From positions 373,393 through 391,751 of the forward strand of contig MU130549.1 of NCBI GenBank assembly GCA_015039465.1: DNA of 18,359 nucleotides, given 5' to 3'. Shown one piece after another: positions 18,062-18,359 of the stretch. Position numbers and translations under genes: made by a program. This DNA comes from Phlegmacium glaucopus. Its lineage: Eukaryota > Basidiomycota > Agaricomycetes > Agaricales > Cortinariaceae. Position 1 is the stretch's first letter. Each line of letters starts with the position of its first letter. A model generated the notes under the pieces. The model made no database searches and was not told where the DNA came from. It was given only the letters and a program-made list of their open reading frames with translations.

Positions 18062-18359
18062 TAGATGATTGCTATTACACTGTTCAGCGTGCCGCGTTAT
18101 AAATCGTTGTTTGTGTTGTTATAAAACACCAACCAGAGAGCAATGGACTAGTCTTTAAGTCAAAAGCCTCCCTGTTGTTCGTTTAGGGAAGGTGTAACCT
18201 TGACTTGTATCACACAGAGGTAGGGAGCAAGAGTAGAGGTGAGGAGGATGAGGATGAATGAGGAAGAGTCTTCAGTAAGACTATAGCGGTTGAGGGATAG
18301 GGGATAGATTGACAGTAAGGGGCAAGAAAAGCGAACTTAAGGGAGGAATTCACTGGAAT
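18062..18359. other. Right-edge sequence, possibly LTR-like
   Basis: No gene. TGTTATAAAACACC from 18117 and the purine-rich plus strand that follows (about 18215-18300) have the look of a fungal LTR start, but the other end is outside the window. On the minus strand, TTATAA motifs near 18098 and 18122 could instead serve as the promoter of the small ORF or F-box-like gene. Confidence 0.25.

Overview
This is an 18.4 kb piece of a filamentous fungal genome, most likely a basidiomycete (Agaricomycetes). The main reasons are a cytochrome P450 gene split by 13 short GT-AG introns (49-74 nt), a Tf1/sushi-type Ty3 retrotransposon, a non-LTR element with a triple zinc-knuckle ORF1, and AT-rich inserts carrying small terminal-inverted-repeat elements. 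No rRNA, tRNA, CRISPR or bacterial-style operon is visible. All exon structures were worked out by eye.

Layout. (1) 1-4520 is nested retrotransposons, all on the minus strand. A non-LTR element (ORF1 then the endonuclease part of ORF2) is cut inside the endonuclease by the 5' LTR and gag of a Ty3-type element, whose pol lies beyond the left edge. (2) 4520-9300 is an AT-rich stretch without convincing genes. It holds a 1.6 kb terminal-inverted-repeat element (7428-9016) flanked by an 8-bp direct repeat, and inside that a 175-bp tandem repeat array preceded by an inverted copy that makes a hairpin with 147-150 nt arms. (3) 9300-12320 has a duplicated 44-bp segment followed by an apparently intact P450 gene of 14 exons coding for 548 residues. 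(4) 12320-18359 is a group of unrecognised or degraded genes. There is a minus-strand multi-exon gene (13231-14706), a 232-bp MITE (15064-15295), a plus-strand gene with two compensating frame breaks (15337-16290), a minus-strand F-box-like gene (16751-17779) with a small ORF upstream of it, and possible LTR-like sequence at the right edge.

The genes show no shared pathway. The P450 is the only one with a clear biochemical class. The most informative observations are an 11-12 nt match between the predicted 5' end of the Ty3 transcript and its primer-binding site (Tf1-type self-priming), the architecture of the 1.6 kb element, and two microexons (12 and 16 nt) that must be included to keep reading frames open. 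Several frame breaks fall in or next to homopolymers, so raw-read checks matter before calling those genes dead.
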